Of a stretch of 64,000 bases of DNA, positions 56,593-64,000 are shown piece by piece; the first letter of the stretch is position 1; each line of letters opens with the position of its first letter. A program made the translations under genes and the position numbers. Under the pieces are notes generated by a model, which was given only the letters and a program-made list of their open reading frames with translations, did no database searches and had not been told where the DNA came from. Origin of the DNA: Metabacillus arenae (GTDB lineage: Bacteria; Bacillota; Bacilli; Bacillales; Bacillaceae). The stretch is taken from NCBI RefSeq assembly GCF_014773385.1, contig NZ_JACXAI010000031.1, positions 1-64,000 of the forward strand, read 5' to 3'.

Positions 56593-56628
56593 AACGATCT
56601 GCTCCTAAACGGGCCAAAAGGAATAGGA

Positions 56629-57210
56629 TTAGCCCAAGAATCTTTTGAAAAACAGTCCCGATTTCCGCATATATCCGGACAGCCAGGTAAACAAGAGCGG
56701 GGTGAAAACCGCAGCCATCAGTGTGTTGCTGAACTGCATCCAGACCCATATCGTACCCCACACAACCTTTCCCGGAAGCTTCTGAATCCAGAGCAGATTT
56801 AATGCGATCAGCAAACTAGCCATTACTTGGCCAAGGATTATGAAGAATATGAACCGGACAATATCCGATTTCTTCTCTAAATGCGGCTTTCGGTAAGCTA
56901 GACCAGGGATAAAGCCCATAACGAACTGAGACAGCAGCGACAAAGGGAACAACAACGGATTCAGCCCCACCAGCAGCATGGAAAGAAAATTTCCGACGAC
57001 GAGGCCTGCGGCACCCCAAATGCCAAACCATACGCCAAATAAAGGCGCTACGATTGCGGCAGGGTAAAATAGTTGAATCGTTCCAATTTTTAACGGAAGA
57101 AACCTAGTGATATAAATCATGGAACCAAAGATCAAGGCACTAATAACAATTGAGACAATATGTTTAGCTTGAATTGTTTTCGGCTGATGAACCTGGGTTT
57201 GTACTTCCAT
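56629..57210 (-). CDS. ECF transporter substrate-binding S component, unknown specificity
   Basis: A 193-residue protein with six hydrophobic helices, the size of S components. PAAIVAPLFGVWFGIWGAAGLVVGN resembles the membrane core of such proteins. The start at 57210 follows GGAGG. I could not assign a known vitamin family (it does not read as BioY, RibU, ThiT, FolT or QueT). The neighbouring hydrolases (NUDIX, HD, MBL) suggest a phosphorylated or nucleoside-like compound, but that is inference. Confidence 0.75.
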   Translation of the reverse strand: MEVQTQVHQPKTIQAKHIVSIVISALIFGSMIYITRFLPLKIGTIQLFYPAAIVAPLFGVWFGIWGAAGLVVGNFLSMLLVGLNPLLFPLSLLSQFVMGFIPGLAYRKPHLEKKSDIVRFIFFIILGQVMASLLIALNLLWIQKLPGKVVWGTIWVWMQFSNTLMAAVFTPLLFTWLSGYMRKSGLFFKRFLG

Positions 57211-57242
57211 ACGATAAAAAACCTCCATTATGGATCATATTC

Positions 57243-57947
57243 TTATTTTTGCTCTTTGTTTTCCAGTTCGTGTTCAATCATGATACGGCTCCACTCATTA
57301 AGAATGACTTGTTTTTTATTGACATAAATGATCCTCTGTTCTTTCAGTTCTTTCAAAACCCGGTTAATGCTGCGTACAGTTACACCGAGCTGGTTAGCCA
57401 TTTCTAGGCGGGGTAAAGTCGTAATGTAAGCGACTTGTTCATTAAAATTTACATGCTTTACTAGGTCGTACAAATACCGCAGCAGCTTATCCCTTAGAGG
57501 CAGGTACGTATTTTCCGCCGATTGCTTGGCCATCTCATACAATTTTAAAGCCAGCTGCTTGTTGACTTGTGCCAAAAAATGAGCATCCTCCTGGATCCAT
57601 TGTTGGTACACATCAGCCTTGATCGCAAGCAGAATGGCGGGACTTATCGCTTCAATTTGGCAAGCAAAAGGACGGTTCAGGTTCAGTTCTATGTCTCCTA
57701 TCATCTGTCCTGGCTTCAGCCGGGCTATTGTATACGTATAACCTTCCGCTAATAAGTGCTCCACCTTCAGCTCCCCTTGGACCAGAATATGAAAATAGCG
57801 GACTTGCTCGTCCTGCATAGCAATCGAATCATTTGGGGAAAAATATTGAATCTCCCAATGTGAGCGATAGGGGCTCGGCATGTTTTGCAGCATATTGTGC
57901 AGCCATTGATGTTGATTTAACAGCTTTTCGAGGTTGGCATCGTCCAT
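57243..57947 (-). CDS. Crp/Fnr-family regulator
   Basis: A 234-residue protein with a cyclic-nucleotide-binding-type beta barrel (about 20-135; VQGELKVEHL, PGQMIGDIELNLNRPFACQIEAI), a long dimer helix and a C-terminal winged helix (LPRLEMANQLGVTVRSINRVLKELKEQRII). No Fnr cysteine cluster is present. It lies six bases after the NUDIX gene and 32 before the S-component start, so it probably controls this operon in response to a small ligand. Confidence 0.85.
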   Translation of the reverse strand: MDDANLEKLLNQHQWLHNMLQNMPSPYRSHWEIQYFSPNDSIAMQDEQVRYFHILVQGELKVEHLLAEGYTYTIARLKPGQMIGDIELNLNRPFACQIEAISPAILLAIKADVYQQWIQEDAHFLAQVNKQLALKLYEMAKQSAENTYLPLRDKLLRYLYDLVKHVNFNEQVAYITTLPRLEMANQLGVTVRSINRVLKELKEQRIIYVNKKQVILNEWSRIMIEHELENKEQK

Positions 57948-57953
57948 AACCGG

Positions 57954-58493
57954 TTACCCCCTTGATCGCATTTGGTTCATCGTGCAAAGCAGTCTTCTTT
58001 GCAAGTACGCATCTCCATTTTCTGTGAAAATTGATTGCCCCAGTATGTGCAAGGCGGTTTTGCGAACGTTCTGCGGCATTGGTTTTGATTTGAGTGCACT
58101 CAGATCCAGCCATACCCCTCCTTCGTCTCCGTCTGCTATGGCTCCCTTCTCCCCTTGGATCATGCCGATATAAATCATATCGATATGGTCATGCTCCAGA
58201 TCAATCGATTCCAGCTGGATAAGAAAGGGCAAGGTTAATTCGGTCACTCCGTCTTCGGGTTCATCGTAGAATGGGTGACCGATCAAATGGACAGTATAGC
58301 CGGTTTCCTCCATTACCTCTCTGACAGCCGCTTCGTCCGGCGTTTCATTTTGTTCGACATGTCCTCCCGGAGGCAAATACCAACCGAGAAACGGATGTTT
58401 TTTTCTTCGTTTGAACAGGAGTGCACTGCGATCTTCATTGAGCACATAAACCGTGGCGGCATATTCGCGCCGTTTGTGTTTTTCCGGCATCAA
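57954..58493 (-). CDS. NUDIX hydrolase
   Basis: A 179-residue NUDIX protein. The signature is complete: GGHVEQNETPDEAAVREVMEETGYTV (GX5EX7REUXEEXGU). It begins MMPEKHKRREYAATVYVLNED. NUDIX enzymes cleave nucleoside diphosphates linked to another group; the substrate is unknown. It overlaps the SDR remnant by four bases and precedes the Crp/Fnr gene. Confidence 0.9.
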   Translation of the reverse strand: MMPEKHKRREYAATVYVLNEDRSALLFKRRKKHPFLGWYLPPGGHVEQNETPDEAAVREVMEETGYTVHLIGHPFYDEPEDGVTELTLPFLIQLESIDLEHDHIDMIYIGMIQGEKGAIADGDEGGVWLDLSALKSKPMPQNVRKTALHILGQSIFTENGDAYLQRRLLCTMNQMRSRG

Positions 58494-58771
58494 AGAGGTT
58501 CACCTCCATGAACATCAATATTTACCTCGTTTACATAGCTTGATGCATCAGGCCATAAGAACGGAACAATGTCGATAACTTCCTTTGGAGTTGCCAGCCT
58601 TTGCAGTGGATTTCTTGAGGCAGCTGCCTCACGCTTTGCTTTGTTCCAATCGCCAATCATGACACCTGGCATGAGAGTGATTGCTCGAATGTTTTTAAGT
58701 ATCAATTTTTCAACCTCATATCCACCTCTGTGACTTTTCTCCCCGCTCCCGCTACTTAAATTAAACAACAC
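58490..58771 (-). pseudogene. SDR-family C-terminal fragment
   Basis: Reads into the end of a short-chain dehydrogenase: LKNIRAITLMPGVMIGDWNKAKR, NPLQRLATPKEVIDIVPFLWP, then SSYVNEVNIDVHGGEPL. The cofactor motif and the catalytic YxxxK are absent. The first ~25 codons do not fit the family, so the present start may not be real. It heads the ECF operon, and transcription through it is plausible. Confidence 0.6.
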
Positions 58772-59126
58772 TAGGCAACTTCGCTAAAAGGACAAATGTC
58801 CAATTTTACATAAACTTAACGCCTGTTTAACATTGAAATTTTGACGGTTTTGGAACTAAATAAAGTAACGGGGATAAGGAGAGGCTGATAGGAGAATAAA
58901 AGCAGGGCGGCATACTCAAGCTGTGCCGGGAAATAATTTTAATTTGTAGTTTGAGAAAAAATATCGGGTTTTCAAATTTTTAAATTACAGAGTTATTAAC
59001 ATTTATTTAAACTTGTTGAAGAAATTCATTTTAAACTGTTCATTGTAAACTACTTCTCAGATTGGGCTGGAAGCAATCAGGTCTCATTTTTATACAATTA
59101 ATTAACTTAATTTAAACATGAAAAAA
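58772..59126. other. intergenic region
   Basis: AT-rich spacer between the ECF operon and the glmM terminator. A promoter for the operon is expected here, but no near-consensus pair stands out. Confidence 0.35.
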
Positions 59127-59151
59127 GGGACTGTCTATCAAAGACAATCCC
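59121..59151 (-). terminator. terminator downstream of glmM
   Basis: On the minus strand GGGATTGTC pairs with GACAGTCCC (one G-U) around TTTGATA, followed by six T. It separates glmM from the ECF operon. Confidence 0.85.
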
Positions 59152-59261
59152 TTTTCCTTAAATAAAGCTTTCATTTCTAGCATCGTGCGCCATTTACCCC
59201 TAGGTGACAAGTCAATCCGTCCAAAAGGTTAAAGGTAATGAACAGCCTTACGTTTTGCTTA

Positions 59262-60608
59262 TTATTCTGCACCCATTTCGGCTTTTACAACTTCCACGAT
59301 GCGATCGACATATTGCTTGCATTCCTCTTCTGTCGGTGCTTCTGCCATGACACGGACAAGTGGTTCAGTGCCGGATGGTCTTACCAAGATCCGGCCGTTT
59401 CCATTCATTTCTCCTTCAACCGTTTCAATCACATGTTTTACTTTTTCATTTTCAGTGACATGATGTTTATCCGTTACTTTCACATTTACTAATAGCTGAG
59501 GGAATTTTCTCATTTCGCCTGCCAGCTCGGAGATCGGTTTGCCTGTTAATTTCATGATATTGACTAATTGCAAGGCTGTTAACAGACCATCTCCTGTCGT
59601 GTTATGTTCTAAGAAAATAATATGCCCGGATTGTTCTCCGCCTAAATTATAGTCATTTTTCTTCATTTCTTCCACAACATAACGGTCGCCGACTGCCGTT
59701 TGCTTGCTATGTATGTCATTTGCTGCAAGAGCTTTGTAAAACCCAAGATTACTCATGATGGTTGAAACAACAGTATCTTGTTTTAAGCGTCCTTCTTCTT
59801 TTAAATGTTTGGCACATACAAACATAATTTGGTCGCCGTCAACGATATTGCCTTTCTCATCAATGGCAATGAGGCGGTCACCATCTCCATCAAAAGCAAG
59901 ACCGATATCTGCTCCTTTTTCCTTCAAGAAAGCAGCTAAAGTCTCAGGGTGAGTAGATCCAACGCCAGCATTAATATTCAAGCCGTTAGGAGATGTCCCA
60001 ATCGTAGATACATCTGCATCTAAATCAGCGAACAAATGTGTCGCTAATGAAGAAGTCGCACCATGCGCACAATCTAAGGCAACATGTATTCCAGTAAAGT
60101 CTTCATCAACTGTTTGTTTCAAGAATTGAATGTATTTTTGCCCGCCTTCAAAATAGTCATTAACTTGACCTAAATTTTCGCCAACAGGTCTTGGAAGAGT
60201 ATCTGATTCTTGGTCCATCAAATCCTCAATTTCAAACTCCTGTTCATCTGACAGCTTGAAACCGTCTGGACCGAAAAATTTTATGCCATTATCTTGAACT
60301 GGATTGTGAGAGGCGGAAATCATGACACCCGCCTGAGCGCCAAGCACCTTTGTTAAATAGGAAACTCCAGGGGTCGAGATCACACCTAAACGCATGACTT
60401 CAGCACCAATCGACAACAACCCTGCTACCAGCGCACCCTCAAGCATATGGCCTGATACCCGTGTATCCCGGCCAATTAACACTTTTGGTCTCTCTTTATC
60501 CTTCGTTAACACATATCCGCCAAAACGGCCTACCTTAAATGCTAATTCAGGCGTTAATTCGCTATTTGCTACTCCTCGTACTCCGTCTGTTCCAAAATAC
60601 TTGCCCAT
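59262..60608 (-). CDS. glmM: phosphoglucosamine mutase
   Basis: A 448-residue GlmM that converts glucosamine-6-phosphate to glucosamine-1-phosphate. The phosphoserine loop is [18 protein letters not shown], the metal loop [12 protein letters not shown], the sugar loop GEQSGHIIF, and the phosphate loop [12 protein letters not shown]. Length and order match Bacillus. It follows cdaR in the cda-glm operon. CdaA and GlmM are known to interact in Firmicutes. Confidence 0.98.
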   Translation of the reverse strand: MGKYFGTDGVRGVANSELTPELAFKVGRFGGYVLTKDKERPKVLIGRDTRVSGHMLEGALVAGLLSIGAEVMRLGVISTPGVSYLTKVLGAQAGVMISASHNPVQDNGIKFFGPDGFKLSDEQEFEIEDLMDQESDTLPRPVGENLGQVNDYFEGGQKYIQFLKQTVDEDFTGIHVALDCAHGATSSLATHLFADLDADVSTIGTSPNGLNINAGVGSTHPETLAAFLKEKGADIGLAFDGDGDRLIAIDEKGNIVDGDQIMFVCAKHLKEEGRLKQDTVVSTIMSNLGFYKALAANDIHSKQTAVGDRYVVEEMKKNDYNLGGEQSGHIIFLEHNTTGDGLLTALQLVNIMKLTGKPISELAGEMRKFPQLLVNVKVTDKHHVTENEKVKHVIETVEGEMNGNGRILVRPSGTEPLVRVMAEAPTEEECKQYVDRIVEVVKAEMGAE

Positions 60609-60634
60609 AAAAAATCGCTCCTTTTATTGTATCC

Positions 60635-61885
60635 TCATGAAGATTGTGAAGAAATTTTTACTTTAACTTCGTCATTTGGTAAAGACCAAGTTACATTCTG
60701 GGGTCCATTGACTTCGATTGGTACGTTATGTTCTCCATCGCCTAAATCTGCTAAATTAACAAACAGCTCAATATCAGATGCGTCTAATTCATCTATAACA
60801 CTTGGTGCACCTGCTACATTTAGATCAACCGTTTGTATGGCTGGCTCAACAAATTCAAGATCCTTTTCTTCACCTAGGCCAATTGTTTGAATTGGCACTT
60901 CTTGTATGACCTTTTCCTTGTCTTCATCTACATCTATATTAATTTCTAATTTTTTAGGTGAGACCGCCTTTGCCCCATCAGGAACAGGAACATCCACCTT
61001 TAGAACAGTATCTTCCTTAATTTTGCTTAAATCCACCTCAACCCCATCGATAAACTCCAACTGATCAATTACATCTTGAGGACCGTAAACAGTCACTTCA
61101 TTAGGGTTCGGTTCTATACTCGAAATGCTTAGTCCTTCAGGGAGCTCCCCTTTTCGTGCAATTTTAAAAGGAACTGATTTGCTCGGACTAGTAATCGGTA
61201 CCGTTACATCTACTACGGTAGGATCTATTTCAAGCGGGAGGATATTTCCATCTCTATCATAGACCGTTACTTTGGATTCCTCTTTGACAGTTTCTTCGGC
61301 ATCCTGAAGATTAACCCGGGCTTTTAAAGTCGATATTTTCTCAATAACTTCCCTCGCACCCGTCACCCTTACAACATTTGGCTGCACAATTGGCTGATCC
61401 GTAGTATATCCTTCTTTCATTTTACTTTGGTTAATAAAGTCAACCTCTACAGGGAAATCTCTTGTCACTTTCTCTTGAACGGAAACAGTCACCACAGAAG
61501 GGTTTATTGAAACATCCAAATCTTCTGCAACGTTTTTATGTCTTAATTCTATCCTGTGGGTTCCTTGATTTAATTCGGTTAATTCAGCAAAGATCTCAAA
61601 ATCCTTTAATTGTCTAGCTTTTACCAATGAGTTTGTTGGTCCTTCAAGAGTTACATTCACTGTTTCCGGGACCCCTGTTACGACCAGATTTTCCTGATCA
61701 AAGTACGTTCTGACAGGAATATCAGTCAATGTCGCTGTATCAGTCGATGCCGTAGGGAACAGCGGACTTACAGGCGGCTGTTTAGGAGATGTCGGGTTGT
61801 CAATATTAACGGACAAGTAGAGCATGAGTGCCAGCAATAATGCAATGATTTTCATCACCCAATGATTGTTCATCAATTTATCCAT
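60635..61885 (-). CDS. cdaR: CdaA regulator, YbbR-domain protein
   Basis: A 416-residue membrane-anchored protein. One N-terminal helix (WVMKIIALLLALMLYLSV) is followed by four YbbR repeats on the outside, visible as recurring patterns (VNVTLEGPTNSL..., VRVTGAREVIEKI, VTVYGPQDVIDQL, LNVAGAPSVIDEL). It tunes the diadenylate cyclase CdaA. Its start overlaps the cdaA stop by eight bases and sits behind GGAGGGGGAAG. Confidence 0.95.
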   Translation of the reverse strand: MDKLMNNHWVMKIIALLLALMLYLSVNIDNPTSPKQPPVSPLFPTASTDTATLTDIPVRTYFDQENLVVTGVPETVNVTLEGPTNSLVKARQLKDFEIFAELTELNQGTHRIELRHKNVAEDLDVSINPSVVTVSVQEKVTRDFPVEVDFINQSKMKEGYTTDQPIVQPNVVRVTGAREVIEKISTLKARVNLQDAEETVKEESKVTVYDRDGNILPLEIDPTVVDVTVPITSPSKSVPFKIARKGELPEGLSISSIEPNPNEVTVYGPQDVIDQLEFIDGVEVDLSKIKEDTVLKVDVPVPDGAKAVSPKKLEINIDVDEDKEKVIQEVPIQTIGLGEEKDLEFVEPAIQTVDLNVAGAPSVIDELDASDIELFVNLADLGDGEHNVPIEVNGPQNVTWSLPNDEVKVKISSQSS

Positions 61886-62699
61886 TTTTCTTCCCCCTCC
61901 ATTGCCAACGGTTTGAGGAAGTATCCTTTATACTGCTTTCCACATTAGAGGTTAACATTTCTCTTAATGTTTCCTCCGTTAATTCTCGGTGCAGTTCTCC
62001 GTTCCTAGCAACGGATACAGCTCCCGTTTCTTCAGAAACAATGATCGTAATGCTGTCTGTTACTTCACTAATCCCTACAGCAGCACGGTGTCTTGTTCCT
62101 AATTCCTTCGAGATAAACGGACTTTCTGATAACGGTAAATAACAACCGGCAGCAGCTATCGTATTCTTTTGCAGGATAACAGCCCCATCATGAAGCGGTG
62201 TGTTCGGTATGAATACATTAATAAGCAACTCAGATGAAATTTCAGCATTCATCGGAATACCAGTCTCTATGTAATCCCCCATACCAGTTTCTCTTTCAAT
62301 TGTAACTAAGGCTCCTATTCGCCGTTTAGCCATATAATTGGTTGCTTTCACAACTGCCTCTACAACCTTCATATGCTCCTCTTCTTCAGGAATTGCATTT
62401 CTTGAGAAAAGTCGGCCTCTCCCTAACTGCTCAAGTGCTCTTCTAAGCTCCGGCTGAAAGATGATAATAATCGCCAAGAAACCCCATGTTAACGCTTGGT
62501 CCATTAACCACTGTAACGTGCTTAAGCCTAAATACTGGCTAAGAATACGGACAAGAACGATTACTGTAATCCCTTTTAATAACTGGACCGCTTTCGTTCC
62601 ACGTATGACCATAATCAATTTATATATAACGAACCAAACCAGGAGAATGTCAACAGCGTTGCCGAGGTATTGTAAGATAGGTAGATCCTCAAAGGCCAT
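61878..62699 (-). CDS. cdaA: diadenylate cyclase CdaA
   Basis: A 273-residue enzyme that makes cyclic di-AMP. Three N-terminal helices precede the DAC domain with the catalytic motif DGAVI (in TPLHDGAVIL) and GTRHRAAVG. The start MAFEDLPILQYLGNAVDILL at 62699 is chosen because GGAGG lies seven bases upstream and the residues match B. subtilis CdaA, rather than the ATG nine codons earlier. cdaR and glmM follow in the same operon, and a terminator separates it from rsiW. Confidence 0.97.
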   Translation of the reverse strand: MAFEDLPILQYLGNAVDILLVWFVIYKLIMVIRGTKAVQLLKGITVIVLVRILSQYLGLSTLQWLMDQALTWGFLAIIIIFQPELRRALEQLGRGRLFSRNAIPEEEEHMKVVEAVVKATNYMAKRRIGALVTIERETGMGDYIETGIPMNAEISSELLINVFIPNTPLHDGAVILQKNTIAAAGCYLPLSESPFISKELGTRHRAAVGISEVTDSITIIVSEETGAVSVARNGELHRELTEETLREMLTSNVESSIKDTSSNRWQWRGKKNG

Positions 62700-62821
62700 T
62701 CTCGTTTCCTCCAAAGTATTAGTCATATTTAATTTGTCAACAACTTCAATAGTATATCATATAATTGCCCAATCCATATACTCTGACATTAAATCGCAGG
62801 TAAAACGGTTAAGTAGCACTA

Positions 62822-62852
62822 GGGTACCAGGCACCTATGGTTCCTGGTACCC
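62822..62852. terminator. palindrome between rsiW and cdaA
   Basis: GGGTACCAGG and CCTGGTACCC form a 10-bp stem. The ACCAGGCACC core also occurs in the terminator at 51084. Confidence 0.5.
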
Positions 62853-62866
62853 TTAAAGCCGTTAAC

Positions 62867-62894
62867 AAAAAGGTCACCGGGGGGTGACCTTTTT
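62867..62894. terminator. bidirectional terminator after rsiW
   Basis: AAAAAGGTCACC and GGTGACCTTTTT form a strong hairpin ending in T runs on both strands. It limits transcription from sigW-rsiW into cdaA. Confidence 0.8.
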
Positions 62895-62905
62895 CCCTTT
62901 AGTGC

Positions 62906-63556
62906 TTATTCTTTTTGAAATACATTAACGACTTCTTCTGAGAAGCTGCGAATATGGTACCAAAGCCATTCGAACAATTCATCTACTTCTTCTATATCTC
63001 CTGTTACCTCTCCAGCTGAAGCAAGGTATTGGTCTCCATTGACGACCGTAACATCACCCTTGACTTTCCCGTTGACGACCGTGACATCACCCTTAACTTT
63101 TCCGTCAATTCTCAGATCTCCATTCTTCACTAGAACGTCCCCTTCAACAACCACACCTTCAGGGACTGTAACCACATTGTTTTCCACAACAAGGTTAGGC
63201 TGTTTTGACACGCTAAATTGATGGTCTTCATTCCAAGCAGACACTAGGCTTCCTGCCATAAGCAATAGAAAAAGAGATGCTGCAACAAGTAACGGATGGC
63301 CCTTAAACCAGCGGTTAATGGAAACTGTCTTTTTTTCCTTTGGCAATCGATTCATCACAGCATTCGTAAAGTCATTTGGTGCCATTATATGTGAAGTGCT
63401 TTGAACCAAAGCAATCGACTTTTCTAAATCATGGTAATGCTGATAACACTGTTTACAAGATTTAAGATGTTCCTTTAAGAGGAGTTCATCTTGCTGACCG
63501 ATTTCTCCATCCAAATGTTCATGAATGAGTTGAGCAATGTTCTTAGGACAGCTCAT
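62906..63556 (-). CDS. rsiW: anti-sigma-W factor with bactofilin-like outer domain
   Basis: A 216-residue membrane anti-sigma factor. The zinc-binding HLKSCKQC (HxxxCxxC) lies near residue 30, one membrane helix (LLVAASLFLLLMAGSLVSAW) near 87-107. The outer part has polymer-forming-type strands: VVEGDVLVKNG, LRIDGKVKGDVTVVNG, KVKGDVTVVNG, GEVTGDIEEV. Two of these are an exact 11-residue repeat (a 33-bp tandem duplication, about 63038-63103). It holds SigW at the membrane until cleaved under envelope stress. The start is ten bases before the sigW stop. Confidence 0.92.
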   Translation of the reverse strand: MSCPKNIAQLIHEHLDGEIGQQDELLLKEHLKSCKQCYQHYHDLEKSIALVQSTSHIMAPNDFTNAVMNRLPKEKKTVSINRWFKGHPLLVAASLFLLLMAGSLVSAWNEDHQFSVSKQPNLVVENNVVTVPEGVVVEGDVLVKNGDLRIDGKVKGDVTVVNGKVKGDVTVVNGDQYLASAGEVTGDIEEVDELFEWLWYHIRSFSEEVVNVFQKE

Positions 63557-63566
63557 TTTATCACCC

Positions 63567-64000
63567 CTATAATCCCCTTAATTGTTTTCTTAACGCTTCT
63601 CTCCCTCGATGGATCCGGGTCTTAACTGTTCCAACAGGAATGTTAAGAATTTCACTGATCTCAATCAACGAGAGCTCGTCTATATACTTTAATACGATGA
63701 CTGACCGATATTTATCGGGGAGCTTCAAAATTTCTTTTTGAATCGTTTCCTGAAGCTCCATAGAAACCACTTCGTCCTCAGGCAATGCAACATCAGCAGC
63801 AACTTGGGAATACATAGTTAACCCTTCTGTTCCTGCCACTTCTGCATCCAAATAATAATCTGGCTTTTTCTTTCGTATCCGGTCAATCGTTAAGTTTGTA
63901 GCTATACGGTATAACCAGGTTGAAAACTTTCTGTTAATATCGTAGCTGTTTATATTCACATAAGCCCTAATAAAGGCTTCCTGTGCGATATCCTCTGCTT
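63567..64000 (-). CDS. sigW: ECF sigma factor SigW (5' part outside the window)
   Basis: The frame stays open to the window edge. Visible parts are region 2 (AEDIAQEAFIRAY, FSTWLYRIATNLTIDRIRK) and region 4 (LPDKYRSVIVLKYIDELSLIEISEILNIPVGTVKTRIHRGREALRKQL). It is the envelope-stress sigma factor, encoded before its anti-sigma factor. About 40 N-terminal residues lie beyond the window. Confidence 0.95.
   Translation of the reverse strand, partial: AEDIAQEAFIRAYVNINSYDINRKFSTWLYRIATNLTIDRIRKKKPDYYLDAEVAGTEGLTMYSQVAADVALPEDEVVSMELQETIQKEILKLPDKYRSVIVLKYIDELSLIEISEILNIPVGTVKTRIHRGREALRKQLRGL

Noticed and set aside
58440-58771. The SDR fragment as a complete small protein
   Set aside because: It lacks the cofactor-binding and catalytic motifs, and its first codons do not match the family.

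Overview
The window is chromosomal DNA from a low-GC, endospore-forming Firmicute of the Bacillaceae. The evidence is the sigW-rsiW-cdaA-cdaR-glmM order at the right edge, a glmS ribozyme ahead of glmS, a Spo0E-like phosphatase, and AGGAGG-type ribosome binding sites throughout. No rRNA, tRNA or CRISPR array was seen.

Right part (38.6-64 kb), core genome with insertions. sigW (cut by the window edge), rsiW, cdaA, cdaR and glmM are followed by a terminator. glmS, which directly follows glmM in B. subtilis, lies about 19 kb away. Between them are an eight-gene ECF-transporter/hydrolase operon, two secreted proteins, a complete hyaluronan-synthase operon (hasA-hasC-hasB, the only plus-strand operon here), an FtsX/LolD-type ABC transporter and a GT28 glycosyltransferase. 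glmS and glmM make the hexosamine precursor and hasC/hasB make UDP-glucuronate, so the neighbourhood encodes most of hyaluronan precursor supply.

Middle (27-38.6 kb), two nested Tn7-like transposons at the glmS attachment site. The outer one ends TGTGGC 26 bp past the glmS stop codon and keeps intact tnsA and tnsB plus 85 codons of tnsC. A second, related element sits inside that tnsC. It has a frameshifted tnsA, intact tnsB and tnsC, and a 1126-residue protein that fuses a TnsD/TniQ target selector to a complete TnsE-like protein. Both right ends carry four 20-bp-spaced repeats with different cores. Both tnsA genes have their ribosome binding site inside a conserved 12-bp hairpin, with a G-U substitution in one copy.

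Left part (1-27 kb), probably cargo of the inner element or older accessory DNA; no left transposon end was found. It holds a GntR-controlled TRAP-transporter/dehydrogenase/aldolase/DhaKL catabolic cluster with four copies of a TTGTCTGACAA-like operator. It also has ferredoxin-reductase-Mrp and MarR/iron-sulfur modules, partly duplicated and richer in GC, and intact proA and HU genes. Among these lie many remnants: a CBASS cyclase N-terminus, lpdA with an internal deletion, a fabF tail, SDR and IS4 fragments, and homopolymer-frameshifted small genes. This looks like a repeatedly rearranged accessory region.
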